This document shows, piece by piece, positions 8,686-16,701 of a stretch of 64,000 nt of DNA. The stretch is from contig NZ_BBPP01000003.1 in NCBI RefSeq assembly GCF_000787835.1, positions 21,375-85,374 of the forward strand. Reading direction: 5' to 3'. The DNA comes from Streptacidiphilus melanogenes. Its GTDB lineage: Bacteria; Actinomycetota; Actinomycetes; Streptomycetales; Streptomycetaceae. Numbering within the stretch: position 1 is the first letter of the stretch; each line of letters begins with the position of its first letter. The notes under the pieces are model-generated. The model did not search any database, had not been told where the DNA came from, and saw only the letters and a list, made by a program, of their open reading frames with translations. Position numbers and translations under genes: made by a program.

Positions 8686-10139
8686 CCACCCAGGCGACCC
8701 GCTTCACCGCGGTCGACGAGACCGCCGACCTGATGGAGCGACGCGGCGAACCCAACCTCATCTACCTGGAACTCGGCGTCGCCGGACGCCTGGACCCCGA
8801 GCGGCTCCGCGCCGCCGTCCACACCGCGTTCGCCGACCACCCGGCCACCCGCTCGCGGCGACTGCCGACACCGCCCTGGCGCACCCGCAGCCGCTGGCAG
8901 GTCGAACCACGGCCCCCCATCGATCCGCTGACCGTCCTGACCGGCCCCGACCTCGACCTCGACCTCGACGCCCAACGGCGCGCCATCCTCGACCACCCCC
9001 TCGACCTGCGGCAGCCACCCCTGCTGCGCCTGCGCCTGCTCAGCGGCCCACCCGGCGGCGACCGCCTCCTCCTGGTCGCCCACCACGCCGGCTTCGACGG
9101 CATGGGCTTCGTCGGCGTCCTGCTGGCGATCTGCGCGGCGTACAACGCCGAGGCGGCGCACGTCGCAGCCGCGCCTGCGGGAGCGGCCCCGGTGGGAACC
9201 CCTTCGGTCCAGCCCGCGCACGACGAGGCCGCGGCTGTCGGCGCGGGGAGTCGTGAGCGCAGGGAGGACGGGGCCGCCAGGGCAGACGGGCGGAGAGGGA
9301 TGCTGCCGCCGAGGCCCGTGCGGGTAGCGCGGGAGCCCGCGTCGGCGGGGCGGCGTGGGTACGGGCTCGTGTCGCTCGGGTTCGATGTCGAGGGGAGCGA
9401 CGCGCTCGCGCGGGCCGCCCGGGCGGCGGGGGTCACGCTGAACGACCTGCTGCTCGCCGCCCTCGGCCTGGCCGTCACCCGGTGGAACACGCGGCACGCC
9501 CGGCCGGTCGAGCCGCTGCGGATCACGATGCCCGTCAACACCCGGGACCGGCAGGCGCGGCACGTCGGGGGCGGCAACCAGTCACGGCTCACCTCCATCG
9601 ACGCGGCCGGTCGCGACGCCCGCGCCGTGCTCGCCGCCGTCGCCGTCCGGACCGCCGAGGCCAAGGCCGCGCCCGCAGGGCCCCAGGGAGGGCCGGCCGC
9701 GGTCGTGCTCGGTTCCCCGTGGCTGCCGCGCGCTCTGCGGCGGGCCCTCGCCCCCTGCGTGCGGTTCGCGGCGCGCTCCTTCGCGGACACCACCATGCTC
9801 AGCAACCTCGGCCCGCTGGCCGACCTGCCGCCCGTACTCGTGGGCGCGGGGGAGATCACCGAGCTGTGGGCCGCCGCGCCCGCGCCGATGCCGCGCGGCC
9901 TCTCGGTGACCGCCCTCGGCGCCCACGGACGCCTGCACGTGATGTTCCGTCATCGCTTCGAGGCGCTCGACGCCCCGGCCGCCGCCGCCTTCACCGACGT
10001 GTTCGCCGAAGCCGTCGCCGAACTGGCCGCCGCCGCACCCGCCGCCACCGCACCGGTCGCCGCCGCACCGGTCGCCGCGGACACGGCGGGAGCCGACCTC
10101 GCCGCGACCGCGGCCCACCGCACGGAAGGAAACCCGTGA
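8682..10139 (+). CDS. Condensation/acyltransferase-fold protein (HHxxxDG)
   Basis: A 485-residue protein of the CoA-dependent acyltransferase superfamily (condensation domains, PapA and wax-ester synthase relatives). The catalytic motif HHAGFDG spans residues 134-140, with His135 and Asp139 as the key pair. A second lobe begins after an Ala/Arg-rich linker (about 155-225) and includes LNDLLLAALGLAVTRW, RITMPVNTRDRQ and the late TMLSNLGPL segment, similar to the latch/bridge region. There are no adenylation or carrier domains, so it is a free-standing enzyme. In an envelope gene cluster it may acylate a glycan or glycolipid. Acyl donor and acceptor are unknown. The C-terminus is a low-complexity Ala/Pro/Val repeat. 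Confidence 0.82.
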   Translation: MTTQATRFTAVDETADLMERRGEPNLIYLELGVAGRLDPERLRAAVHTAFADHPATRSRRLPTPPWRTRSRWQVEPRPPIDPLTVLTGPDLDLDLDAQRRAILDHPLDLRQPPLLRLRLLSGPPGGDRLLLVAHHAGFDGMGFVGVLLAICAAYNAEAAHVAAAPAGAAPVGTPSVQPAHDEAAAVGAGSRERREDGAARADGRRGMLPPRPVRVAREPASAGRRGYGLVSLGFDVEGSDALARAARAAGVTLNDLLLAALGLAVTRWNTRHARPVEPLRITMPVNTRDRQARHVGGGNQSRLTSIDAAGRDARAVLAAVAVRTAEAKAAPAGPQGGPAAVVLGSPWLPRALRRALAPCVRFAARSFADTTMLSNLGPLADLPPVLVGAGEITELWAAAPAPMPRGLSVTALGAHGRLHVMFRHRFEALDAPAAAAFTDVFAEAVAELAAAAPAATAPVAAAPVAADTAGADLAATAAHRTEGNP

Positions 10140-11170
10140 CCGACTCCGCCGCCTCCCCGCTGCGCAGCCTCTACGAGGACCCCACCGTCGTCGTGGCTTC
10201 CGGCCTCGACCGGGCCAGACGCCAACTTGCGCTGCTCGAGCCGTTGCTGGACCAGGCCGCGGCGAGCCGTCGGCGGCTCCGCATCCTTGACGTCGGCTGC
10301 GGCGACGGAGCGGCCACCGCACTGCTCGCCGATCGCGCCCACGGGCACACCGTCGTCGGCGCGGACTGGTCCCAGATGGCCCTGGAGCGGGCCCGGGCGC
10401 GCGGCATGACCCTGGTGCGGGCGACGCTCGACGGCGGCGGGCTGCCCGTGGCCGACCGGGCCCTCGACGTGGTCGTGTTCAGCGAGGTCATCGAGCACCT
10501 CGTGGACACCGACGCGGCCCTCGACGAGCTCGTCCGCGTGCTGCGGCCCGGCGGGTCGCTGCTGCTCTCCACGCCCAACCTGGCGGCCTGGTTCAACCGG
10601 GGACTGCTGCTGGCCGGCGTGCAGCCGGTCTTCAGCGAGGTCAGCCTGCGGCGGATCTACGGCCGTCCCGGCCGTGAAGTCGTGGGCCACCTGCGCCTGT
10701 TCACCCGCGCCGCGCTGCTCGGGCTGCTGCGCGGGCACGGTCTCGACATCGTCGCCGTCCGCGGGGCCGCCTACCACGACACCCCGCGCCTGCTGCGCCC
10801 GCTGGACCGCCTGCTCCAGCACGTGCCCGAGTTCGCCGCCGACCTGATCGTCCACGCCCGCACGCGACCGGCCCCCGGCGCCGACGGCCCGGGACGCCCC
10901 GACACCGTCCCATCCGCGGAGGACCGCATGCCCCTGCCCGCCGAGCTCCTCGACCTGCTCGCCTGTCCCGTCGACAAGGGCCCCCTGCTGTACGACGCGG
11001 AGACGGACAGCCTGTACAACCCGAGACTGCGCCGCGCCTACGCGATCGTCGACGACATCCCGCAGCTGTTGGCCGACGAGGCACGCCCGGTGGGCCCGGA
11101 CGACCACGAACGCATCACCGGCCCGGGCGTCGAATCCGCCTCCCGGGGGCGGGATAGGGTGGGCCCGTGA
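10136..11170 (+). CDS. SAM methyltransferase fused to a Trm112-like domain
   Basis: A 344-residue two-domain protein. Residues about 45-240 are a class I methyltransferase (ILDVGCGDGAATALLAD, then VVFSEVIEHLVD and VLRPGGSLLLSTPN). Residues 265-320 are a Trm112/UPF0434 domain of actinobacterial type (LLDLLACPVDKGPLLYDAE, LYNPRLRRAYAIVDDIPQLL), normally a small separate protein that stabilises methyltransferases. An ATG at 10928 (residue 265) has GGAGG five bases upstream, so a free Trm112-like protein may also be made. GTG 10136 overlaps the previous stop as GTGA. Natural pairing of a methyltransferase with Trm112 supports a real functional fusion. The substrate is probably an envelope precursor, by context only. 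Confidence 0.85.
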   Translation: MTDSAASPLRSLYEDPTVVVASGLDRARRQLALLEPLLDQAAASRRRLRILDVGCGDGAATALLADRAHGHTVVGADWSQMALERARARGMTLVRATLDGGGLPVADRALDVVVFSEVIEHLVDTDAALDELVRVLRPGGSLLLSTPNLAAWFNRGLLLAGVQPVFSEVSLRRIYGRPGREVVGHLRLFTRAALLGLLRGHGLDIVAVRGAAYHDTPRLLRPLDRLLQHVPEFAADLIVHARTRPAPGADGPGRPDTVPSAEDRMPLPAELLDLLACPVDKGPLLYDAETDSLYNPRLRRAYAIVDDIPQLLADEARPVGPDDHERITGPGVESASRGRDRVGP

Positions 11171-11820
11171 CTCCTTCATCCGCTTCATCCGCGGCGGATT
11201 CCGCGCCGCAGGCCGCCCCACGGGCGCCTTCGCTGCGCAGCGAGTACCGGGAGCTGACCCGCAAGCGGCTGCTGGAGGCCGTGCGCGAGGTGCTGGAGGA
11301 GACGGACTACGCGGCGGCGACCGTCGACGAGATCGTGCGGCGCGCCGGGGCCAGCCGGGCCACGTTCTACGTGCACTTCCGCTCCAAGGCCGAGGCCGCC
11401 GCGGCGCTGCTGGAACGGGTGACGCCCTCGGACCGGGGCCTGTACGCCACCCTCCCGAAGGCGCTGCGCACCCGCGCGGGGCTGCGTCGCTGGCTGGAGC
11501 TGTCGCTCGGCTGGTACGAGGAGCACGCCCGGCTGCTGGCCGCGCTCAACGAGGCGATGGCGGTGGAGGGCACGGTCGCGGAGCGCCGCTCGGCGGCCGT
11601 CGAGCGCATGGTGGAGGCGCTGCCGGAGTACCTGGACCACTCGGAGGACCCGGCCCGGGCGCGGGTGCGCCTGCAACTGCTGCTGCGCCAGTTCCACCAG
11701 GTGGCGATGGACACCGTGGTGCAGCAGGCCTGGCAGCCGGACCGGGACGTGCTGCTGGACGAGATGACGGCCGCCTGGTGGCTCGCCCTGGGCGGGGAGG
11801 CGACCCCGCCCAGGCGCTGA
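11167..11820 (+). CDS. TetR-family transcriptional regulator
   Basis: A 217-residue TetR protein. The N-terminal helix-turn-helix is clear: RLLEAVREVLEETDYAAATVDEIVRRAGASRATFYVHFRSKAEAAAALL (residues about 35-85, with FYVHF as the hallmark). The ligand-binding C-terminal domain is alpha-helical and of the short AcrR type. GTG at 11167 overlaps the preceding stop as GTGA, so it is the last gene of the operon and probably controls it. The palindrome at 6936-6948 in the operon promoter is a candidate operator, but no link is proven. Confidence 0.85.
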   Translation: MTPSSASSAADSAPQAAPRAPSLRSEYRELTRKRLLEAVREVLEETDYAAATVDEIVRRAGASRATFYVHFRSKAEAAAALLERVTPSDRGLYATLPKALRTRAGLRRWLELSLGWYEEHARLLAALNEAMAVEGTVAERRSAAVERMVEALPEYLDHSEDPARARVRLQLLLRQFHQVAMDTVVQQAWQPDRDVLLDEMTAAWWLALGGEATPPRR

Positions 11821-11825
11821 GCCCT

Positions 11826-11841
11826 CCGCGGCGTGCCGCGG
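11826..11841. terminator. Short bidirectional hairpin
   Basis: CCGCGGC-gt-GCCGCGG, a 7-base-pair stem with a 2-base loop, lies exactly between the stop of the TetR gene (11820) and the stop of the convergent symporter gene (11849). No T-tract follows. It could terminate either transcript. Confidence 0.4.
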
Positions 11842-11848
11842 TGTGGGG

Positions 11849-13513
11849 TCAGTCCGCGTCGGCCCCGGTGAGCACCCGCAGCTCCACGGCCTCCTGGTCG
11901 ATCCGGTCGTCCTGGTCGACCCCGTTCCCGGCCTCGGCCCGTCGCCGGCCGCGCACGCTTCCCGCCCAGCCCAGCAGGAACGAGGCCGGGATGGAGACCA
12001 GCCCCACGCTCTGCAGCGGGGACCAGGCGAAGTCGTGCGTCGGGAAGAGCGTTCCCGGGCCGCCGGAGACGGTGGGGGAGATCAGCTGCAGGCCGATCGT
12101 GAGCGCCGCGCCGCCGTAGACGGACCAGAGCAGCCCGGTGCGGTTGTAGCCGCGCCAGAAGAGGCTGCAGACCAGGGCGGGCAGCACTGCGGAGGCGGCC
12201 ACGGCCACCGCCAGCATGGAGAGGAACTGCACGTTGTAGCCCTGAGCCTCGACGGCCAGCAGGATGCCGACGATCCCGAAGAGCAGCGCGGCCCACCGGA
12301 CCGTGCGCACCTCCTTGGCCTCGGTGAGACGGCCGCGGCGCACGGCGTGGGCGTGTATGTCGTGGGCCAGGCTGGCGGCCGCGCTGAGGGTGATGCCGGC
12401 GACCACCGCGAGGACCGTCACGAAGACCGTGCAGGCCACGGCGGTCGTCAGGGACAGCCCGGCCGTGGTGGAGGGGCCGCCTGCCAGGGTTCCGGCGAGC
12501 AGCAGCAGGGACGCCTGACCGTTGGGGTTGACGGCGGAGATCGTCTGGCCGCCCACCAGCGCGGCGGCGCCGAGGCCGAGGACGGCCAGCAGGACGCTGT
12601 AGATGCCCACGGTGCCGAGCGCGTACCGGGTGGAACGGCGCGCGGTGGCTCCGTCGGAGGTGGCGTTGATCCGCATGATCATGTGCGGCATGCAGGCGGC
12701 GCCGAGCACGACGGTCAGGTGCAGTCCGGCGATGTTGAGCGGGCCGCTGGCGGTGACGCCGAACTGCGAGGTCGAGCGCAGGTAGTCGGCGGGGTGACCG
12801 CTGCCCTGCGCGGCCGCGGACAGCAGTTCGCTCGGGCTCCAGTGGAAGCGGGCCAGCACGCAGAGCGTCGTGATCGCCAGGGTGACGGTGGTGAGGACCA
12901 CCTTGGCGATCTGCATGAGACTGGTCCCCTTCATGCCCCCGGCCAGGGTGTAGGCGACCATGAGCACGCCGATCAGTACGATGCAGATCTGCTGGGCCCC
13001 GGCGCTGGTCAGCCCGAGCAGCATGGCGGTCGCGGCACCGGCCCCGGAGAGCTGGACGACCAGGAACGGCACCGAGACGGCGAGGGTCGCCACCGAGGCG
13101 GCGACGCGTGGCGCCCTGCCGGGGGCCCGCAGCGCGAAGATGTCCCCGAGGGTGTAGCGGCCGGCGTTGCGCAGCGGGCCGGCGAGCACCAGCAGCGTGC
13201 TGAGCGCGAGGGCCGTGCTGACGTCGAGCATGATGCCGTTGAAGCCGGACAGGGCGATGATGCCGGTGGTGCCCAGCATGGTCGCGGCGGAGATGTAGTC
13301 GCCGGACAGGGCCAGGCCGTTCTGGAGCGGCGTCAGCGTGCGGTTGGCCGTGTAGAAGTCGGCGACCTCGTCCTTGTCCGGACCGACCATGACGCAGAGC
13401 AGCAGCGTCACGCAGACGAAGACCAGGAAGGCGATCAGCACCGCGGTGTGGGTGCTCTGGCCTGCCGCGGGGACGGCGTCGGCGAGGAGGAGAGGGCTCA
13501 CCAGCCGCTCCAT
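11849..13513 (-). CDS. Sodium:solute symporter (acetate permease ActP type)
   Basis: A 554-residue SSS-family secondary transporter with about 13 membrane helices. Diagnostic stretches are DFYTANRTLTPLQNGLALSGDYISAATMLGTTG near the N-terminus, GGMKGTSLMQIAKV in the middle and ACMPHMIMRINA after it, all typical of ActP-like monocarboxylate symporters. Start ATG 13513 was chosen because the preceding in-frame residues belong to the DUF485 gene in another frame. It overlaps the DUF485 stop by 16 bases. The DUF485/ActP order matches the yjcH-actP arrangement. Likely substrates are acetate, pyruvate or other short monocarboxylates. The tail carries Asp/Glu-rich residues of no known role. Confidence 0.88.
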   Translation of the reverse strand: MERLVSPLLLADAVPAAGQSTHTAVLIAFLVFVCVTLLLCVMVGPDKDEVADFYTANRTLTPLQNGLALSGDYISAATMLGTTGIIALSGFNGIMLDVSTALALSTLLVLAGPLRNAGRYTLGDIFALRAPGRAPRVAASVATLAVSVPFLVVQLSGAGAATAMLLGLTSAGAQQICIVLIGVLMVAYTLAGGMKGTSLMQIAKVVLTTVTLAITTLCVLARFHWSPSELLSAAAQGSGHPADYLRSTSQFGVTASGPLNIAGLHLTVVLGAACMPHMIMRINATSDGATARRSTRYALGTVGIYSVLLAVLGLGAAALVGGQTISAVNPNGQASLLLLAGTLAGGPSTTAGLSLTTAVACTVFVTVLAVVAGITLSAAASLAHDIHAHAVRRGRLTEAKEVRTVRWAALLFGIVGILLAVEAQGYNVQFLSMLAVAVAASAVLPALVCSLFWRGYNRTGLLWSVYGGAALTIGLQLISPTVSGGPGTLFPTHDFAWSPLQSVGLVSIPASFLLGWAGSVRGRRRAEAGNGVDQDDRIDQEAVELRVLTGADAD

Positions 13514-13953
13514 CTCCGTGCGGCGGCGCGCTCCTCGGCCGCCGTGGCCGTGGCGGCCGCCCGCTCCTCGTGCCTGGTCCGGATCCGGTCCGCCTCGGGG
13601 TCGACCTCGCGGCTGTAGCGGCGGTCGTAGCGGATCGAGGTGCACAACGACACCACGCCGAGGGCCGCGCAGAGCAGCAGCCCCAGGTTGACGCGCCCGA
13701 CGATCTCGGTGGCGAGCAGGCCGGGAGCGGCGCCGGCCAGCAGCACGAGCGCTGCGAAGCAGACCGCGTTGACGGTGATCAGGCTGCGGTCGAGGCGGGT
13801 GACGCGTCGGCGCAGGCCGTCGAGTCCCGGCGTGCCGGTCTTCTCCGGCGGCGGACCGAGCGTGGAGGGCGGCCCGGGCCGGGCGGGCCGGGGCCAGCCG
13901 GAGGGTTCGCCGAAGCCGTACGGCGGCTCTCCGGGGTGGGAGGTGGGATGCAT
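13498..13953 (-). CDS. DUF485 membrane protein, partner of the symporter
   Basis: A 151-residue protein. Residues 1-50 are Pro/Gly-rich and cytoplasmic. Two membrane helices follow (SLITVNAVCFAALVLLAGAA and VNLGLLLCAALGVVSLCTSI), then the YDRRY motif and a charged Ala/Glu/Arg-rich coiled tail. This is the DUF485 (YjcH) layout, which occurs beside acetate-type sodium symporters. ATG 13953 is preceded by AGGACC. The gene overlaps the symporter start, so both are made from one transcript. The role in transport is unknown; it is presumed to be an accessory subunit. Confidence 0.82.
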   Translation of the reverse strand: MHPTSHPGEPPYGFGEPSGWPRPARPGPPSTLGPPPEKTGTPGLDGLRRRVTRLDRSLITVNAVCFAALVLLAGAAPGLLATEIVGRVNLGLLLCAALGVVSLCTSIRYDRRYSREVDPEADRIRTRHEERAAATATAAEERAAARRWSGW

Positions 13954-14283
13954 CGAAGGGTCCTCGCGGTGGCGGCATGGGTGGGTGGGGCCCGCAGGTG
14001 AACCTCGCGGGCGAGTCCGGGGCGGCGGGGTGGCCGTCAGCGTAGCCAGCCCGGAGGCCATTGACTAGACATGTGTCCAGTCAGCAGACACTGTTTCGCT
14101 CACCTGCGAGGATCGGTGCACGGAGCGTCGGCGGCGACGTCCCGGCAGCGGAGGGAAGGGATGGGGCGGGATGGCCCACGAGGGGCGGTCGGTCGCCTGA
14201 CGTTCCGCGTACGTTCAACCCGCAGCCCCTGACCATGGCGCGTCACGCCCTTTACGTTTCCGGTGGGTTTGTGAGAAGGGGCC
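13954..14283. other. Intergenic region with an orphan palindrome
   Basis: A 330-base divergent region between the DUF485/symporter pair and the ABC exporter. It contains a 20-base interrupted palindrome GACTAGACATGTGTCCAGTC at 14063-14082 (arms GACT-GACA / TGTC-AGTC, one mismatched pair and a TG centre), a form typical of TetR-class operators. It lies about 110 bases upstream of the DUF485 start and 200 upstream of the ABC start. GAGAAGGGG just before 14284 is the ABC gene's ribosome site. I see no coding frame with support. Confidence 0.45.
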
Positions 14284-15324
14284 ATGGATACACAGCGTGC
14301 GGTACGGGCTCGTGGGATCACCAAATGCTTCGGAGACGTCGTCGCCCTCGACGGCGTCGACCTGGATCTGACGTCGGGGCAGATCCACGGACTGGTAGGG
14401 CCGAACGGCGCCGGCAAGACGACGCTGCTGGGTCTGCTGCTCGGCCTGGCCGTCGCCGACGACGGCAGCCTGGAGGTGTTCGGCAGGCCGGTCGGCCGCG
14501 CGCTCGCCGCGCCGGCGGGCGTCGCCGGGTTCGTGGACGGGCCGGGCCTGTACCCGTCATTGACGGCTCGTCAGAATCTGCAGGCGCTCGCCTCGCTGCG
14601 AGGCCAGGACCGGCGGACCGCGCGCGTCGACGAGGTGCTGGAGGAGGTCGGGCTCCGCGAGGTCGCCGACGACCGGGCCCGCGGCTTCTCCCTGGGCATG
14701 CGTCAGCGACTCGGACTGGCGGCGGCGTTGCTGGCCCGCCCCCGGCTGCTGGTGCTCGACGAGCCCTCCAACGGGCTCGACCCCGCGGGAAAGAAGCATG
14801 TGCACGGCGTCCTGACGCGGCTCGCGGGGGAGGGCGCCACCGTCGTGCTCTCCAGCCACCGCATGGACGACCTGGAGGCGCTCTGCTCCGAGGTCACCAT
14901 CCTGGCGACCGGACGGGTCCGCTTCTCCGGCCCGATCGGCAAGCTGGCCGCCGAGACCCGCGAACTCGACTACCGCCTGATCACCTCCGACCCCGAGGCC
15001 GCGCGCCGCCTCGCCGCCGACGCCGCCGGGGTCCGCGTCGTGGACGGCGAGGCGGCCTGGCGCGGCGCCGAGGCGCTGGTCGTGCGCGCGCAGGCGCCCG
15101 CCCTGGAGCGGCTCGTGGCGCGGCTGGTCGGGGAGAACCTCGCGATCCGCGAAGTCGCCCCCGTCGTCTCGCCGCTGGAGACCGCGTTCCTCACCCTCAC
15201 CGAGGAGCCGGAAGAGCACATGGACCACGCGGCGCAGGCCGACCACACGGAACCCGCGTCACACACGGAACCCGCGTCGCACGCGGAGCAGGCCGAGCAG
15301 AAGGCGCAGGAGGCCGACCGATGA
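14284..15324 (+). CDS. ABC exporter ATP-binding protein
   Basis: A 346-residue ATPase. Walker A is GPNGAGKTT (about residues 40-48), the signature loop is the variant FSLGMRQRL, Walker B is LLVLDEPSNGLDP, and the switch His lies in LSSHRMD. The extended C-terminal region (about 215-300, ELDYRLITSDPEAARRLAADA, then PLETAFLTLT) is the domain found in CcmA/NatA/DrrA-type exporters. A His/Glu/Ala-rich repeat tail (repeated TEPASH) follows. The stop overlaps the permease start as ATGA. It probably powers export of a lipid, peptide or drug with the next gene. Substrate unknown. Confidence 0.88.
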   Translation: MDTQRAVRARGITKCFGDVVALDGVDLDLTSGQIHGLVGPNGAGKTTLLGLLLGLAVADDGSLEVFGRPVGRALAAPAGVAGFVDGPGLYPSLTARQNLQALASLRGQDRRTARVDEVLEEVGLREVADDRARGFSLGMRQRLGLAAALLARPRLLVLDEPSNGLDPAGKKHVHGVLTRLAGEGATVVLSSHRMDDLEALCSEVTILATGRVRFSGPIGKLAAETRELDYRLITSDPEAARRLAADAAGVRVVDGEAAWRGAEALVVRAQAPALERLVARLVGENLAIREVAPVVSPLETAFLTLTEEPEEHMDHAAQADHTEPASHTEPASHAEQAEQKAQEADR

Positions 15325-16697
15325 CCGTCACCGTCGTCGAGCAGGACGTCATCCCGCCCGGCGCCGAGGAGGAGGCGCTGCGCGTCCCGGTGACCCGCGC
15401 CTACCGGTTCGAGCTGGTCAAGCTCGTCTCACAGTGGCGGGTCCGCCTGCTGCTGCTCGTCTGCTGGACCGCGCCCGGCCTGTTCGTCGCCGCGGTGGAC
15501 CAGCAGGGCACCCTGCCCAGCGACACCCTCTTCGGGCGCTGGATGCACACCACCGGCTGGGCCGGACCGCTGGTGGTCCTCGGCTTCGCCGGTTCCTGGG
15601 CGCTGCCGCTGCTGGTGTCGGTCGTCGCCGGGGACGTGTTCGCCGCCGAGGACCGGCTCGGCACCTGGCGCCACCTGCTGGTCGCGGTCCGCTCGCCGCG
15701 GCGGATCTTCTGGGCCAAGACGCTGGCCGCCCTCACCGCCCTCGTCCTGCTCGTGGCGGGACTGGTCGCCTCCGGCGTCGCCGGCGGTGTGGCCGCGGTG
15801 GGCAACCGGCCGCTGGTCGGCATCGACGGCCATCTGCTGACGCCGTCCGACGCCGCCGGCAAGGTCCTGCTCGCCTGGGCCTGCGCACTGGTGCCCACCC
15901 TCGCCCTCGCCGCGATCGGGCTGCTCGGCTCCGTCGTGCTCGGGCGCTCGCCGATGGGGCTGCTGGTTCCCGCACTGCTGGCGGTCGCGATGCAGCTCGC
16001 GCAGATGCTGCCACTCCCGGTCGCACTCCGCCTCGCCCTGCCCGGCTACGCCTTCGTCTGCTGGAACGGGCTGTTCGCGGCCCCGACCCAGCTCGGCGAG
16101 CTCCTGGTCGCCCTCGCGGTCAGCCTGGCCTGGATCGTCGTCGCCACCGCCGTGGCCTACCGGCTGTTCCTGCGACGGGACTTCACCAACGCCACGGACG
16201 ACGGCACCGGCCGCCGGGCGGGCGTTCTCGCGATCCTGCCGCTGGCCGCCCTGCTCGCCCTCACCTTCGGGGTCATCGCCGCGGCCACCCCGTCCACCGG
16301 CTCCGGGATCACCCAGGCCAAGGTGCAGCAGTCCGTGGCCACCGCCTTCGCGCACCTCTACCGGATGCAGACCGCCCAGCTGAACCGGCCTGCCGTCACC
16401 GAGGCGCAGCTGCGCGCCACCGCGACCTGCGACCGCAGCGACGGCCAGGTCGACCCGGTGGGCGCCGGCAACGACTGGCGCTGCGTCATCACCTGGCACC
16501 TGCCCGGGACGACGGCCCCCGGCAACGCGGTCTACCAGCTCAACATCGCCTCGAACGGGCGCATCGAGGCCGACGGCGACGGCCCGAAAGAAGTGAACGG
16601 CTACTTCCTGGTGCACACCCCGGCAGGGGACGCGCCGAACCCGCTGTGGCAGTTCGACGGGAATGTCGAGCTGCTCCCCACCTCCCCGAAGGGATGA
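15321..16697 (+). CDS. ABC-2 type permease with extracytoplasmic C-terminal domain
   Basis: A 458-residue membrane protein. Residues about 30-290 hold six helices of ABC-2 permease type (YRFELVKLVSQWRVRLLLLVC at the start and the cytoplasmic EDRLGTWRHLLVAVRSPRRIFWAKTLA motif). A seventh helix (VLAILPLAALLALTFGVIAAA) is followed by about 130 exported residues with two cysteines about 20 residues apart (ATCDRSDG and DWRCVITW), resembling a small secreted DUF4333-like fold. Such a C-terminal receptor-like domain is not usual for these permeases. The gene overlaps the ATPase and lies five bases before the secreted phosphoesterase gene, so the three form one operon. Confidence 0.85.
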   Translation: MTVTVVEQDVIPPGAEEEALRVPVTRAYRFELVKLVSQWRVRLLLLVCWTAPGLFVAAVDQQGTLPSDTLFGRWMHTTGWAGPLVVLGFAGSWALPLLVSVVAGDVFAAEDRLGTWRHLLVAVRSPRRIFWAKTLAALTALVLLVAGLVASGVAGGVAAVGNRPLVGIDGHLLTPSDAAGKVLLAWACALVPTLALAAIGLLGSVVLGRSPMGLLVPALLAVAMQLAQMLPLPVALRLALPGYAFVCWNGLFAAPTQLGELLVALAVSLAWIVVATAVAYRLFLRRDFTNATDDGTGRRAGVLAILPLAALLALTFGVIAAATPSTGSGITQAKVQQSVATAFAHLYRMQTAQLNRPAVTEAQLRATATCDRSDGQVDPVGAGNDWRCVITWHLPGTTAPGNAVYQLNIASNGRIEADGDGPKEVNGYFLVHTPAGDAPNPLWQFDGNVELLPTSPKG

Positions 16698-16701
16698 CTC
16701 C

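Noticed and set aside
14061-15320. Open frame running upstream of the ABC permease through the ATPase gene
   Set aside because: It reads the ATPase gene in a wrong frame; the ATPase motifs are all in the other frame and the permease starts at 15321.
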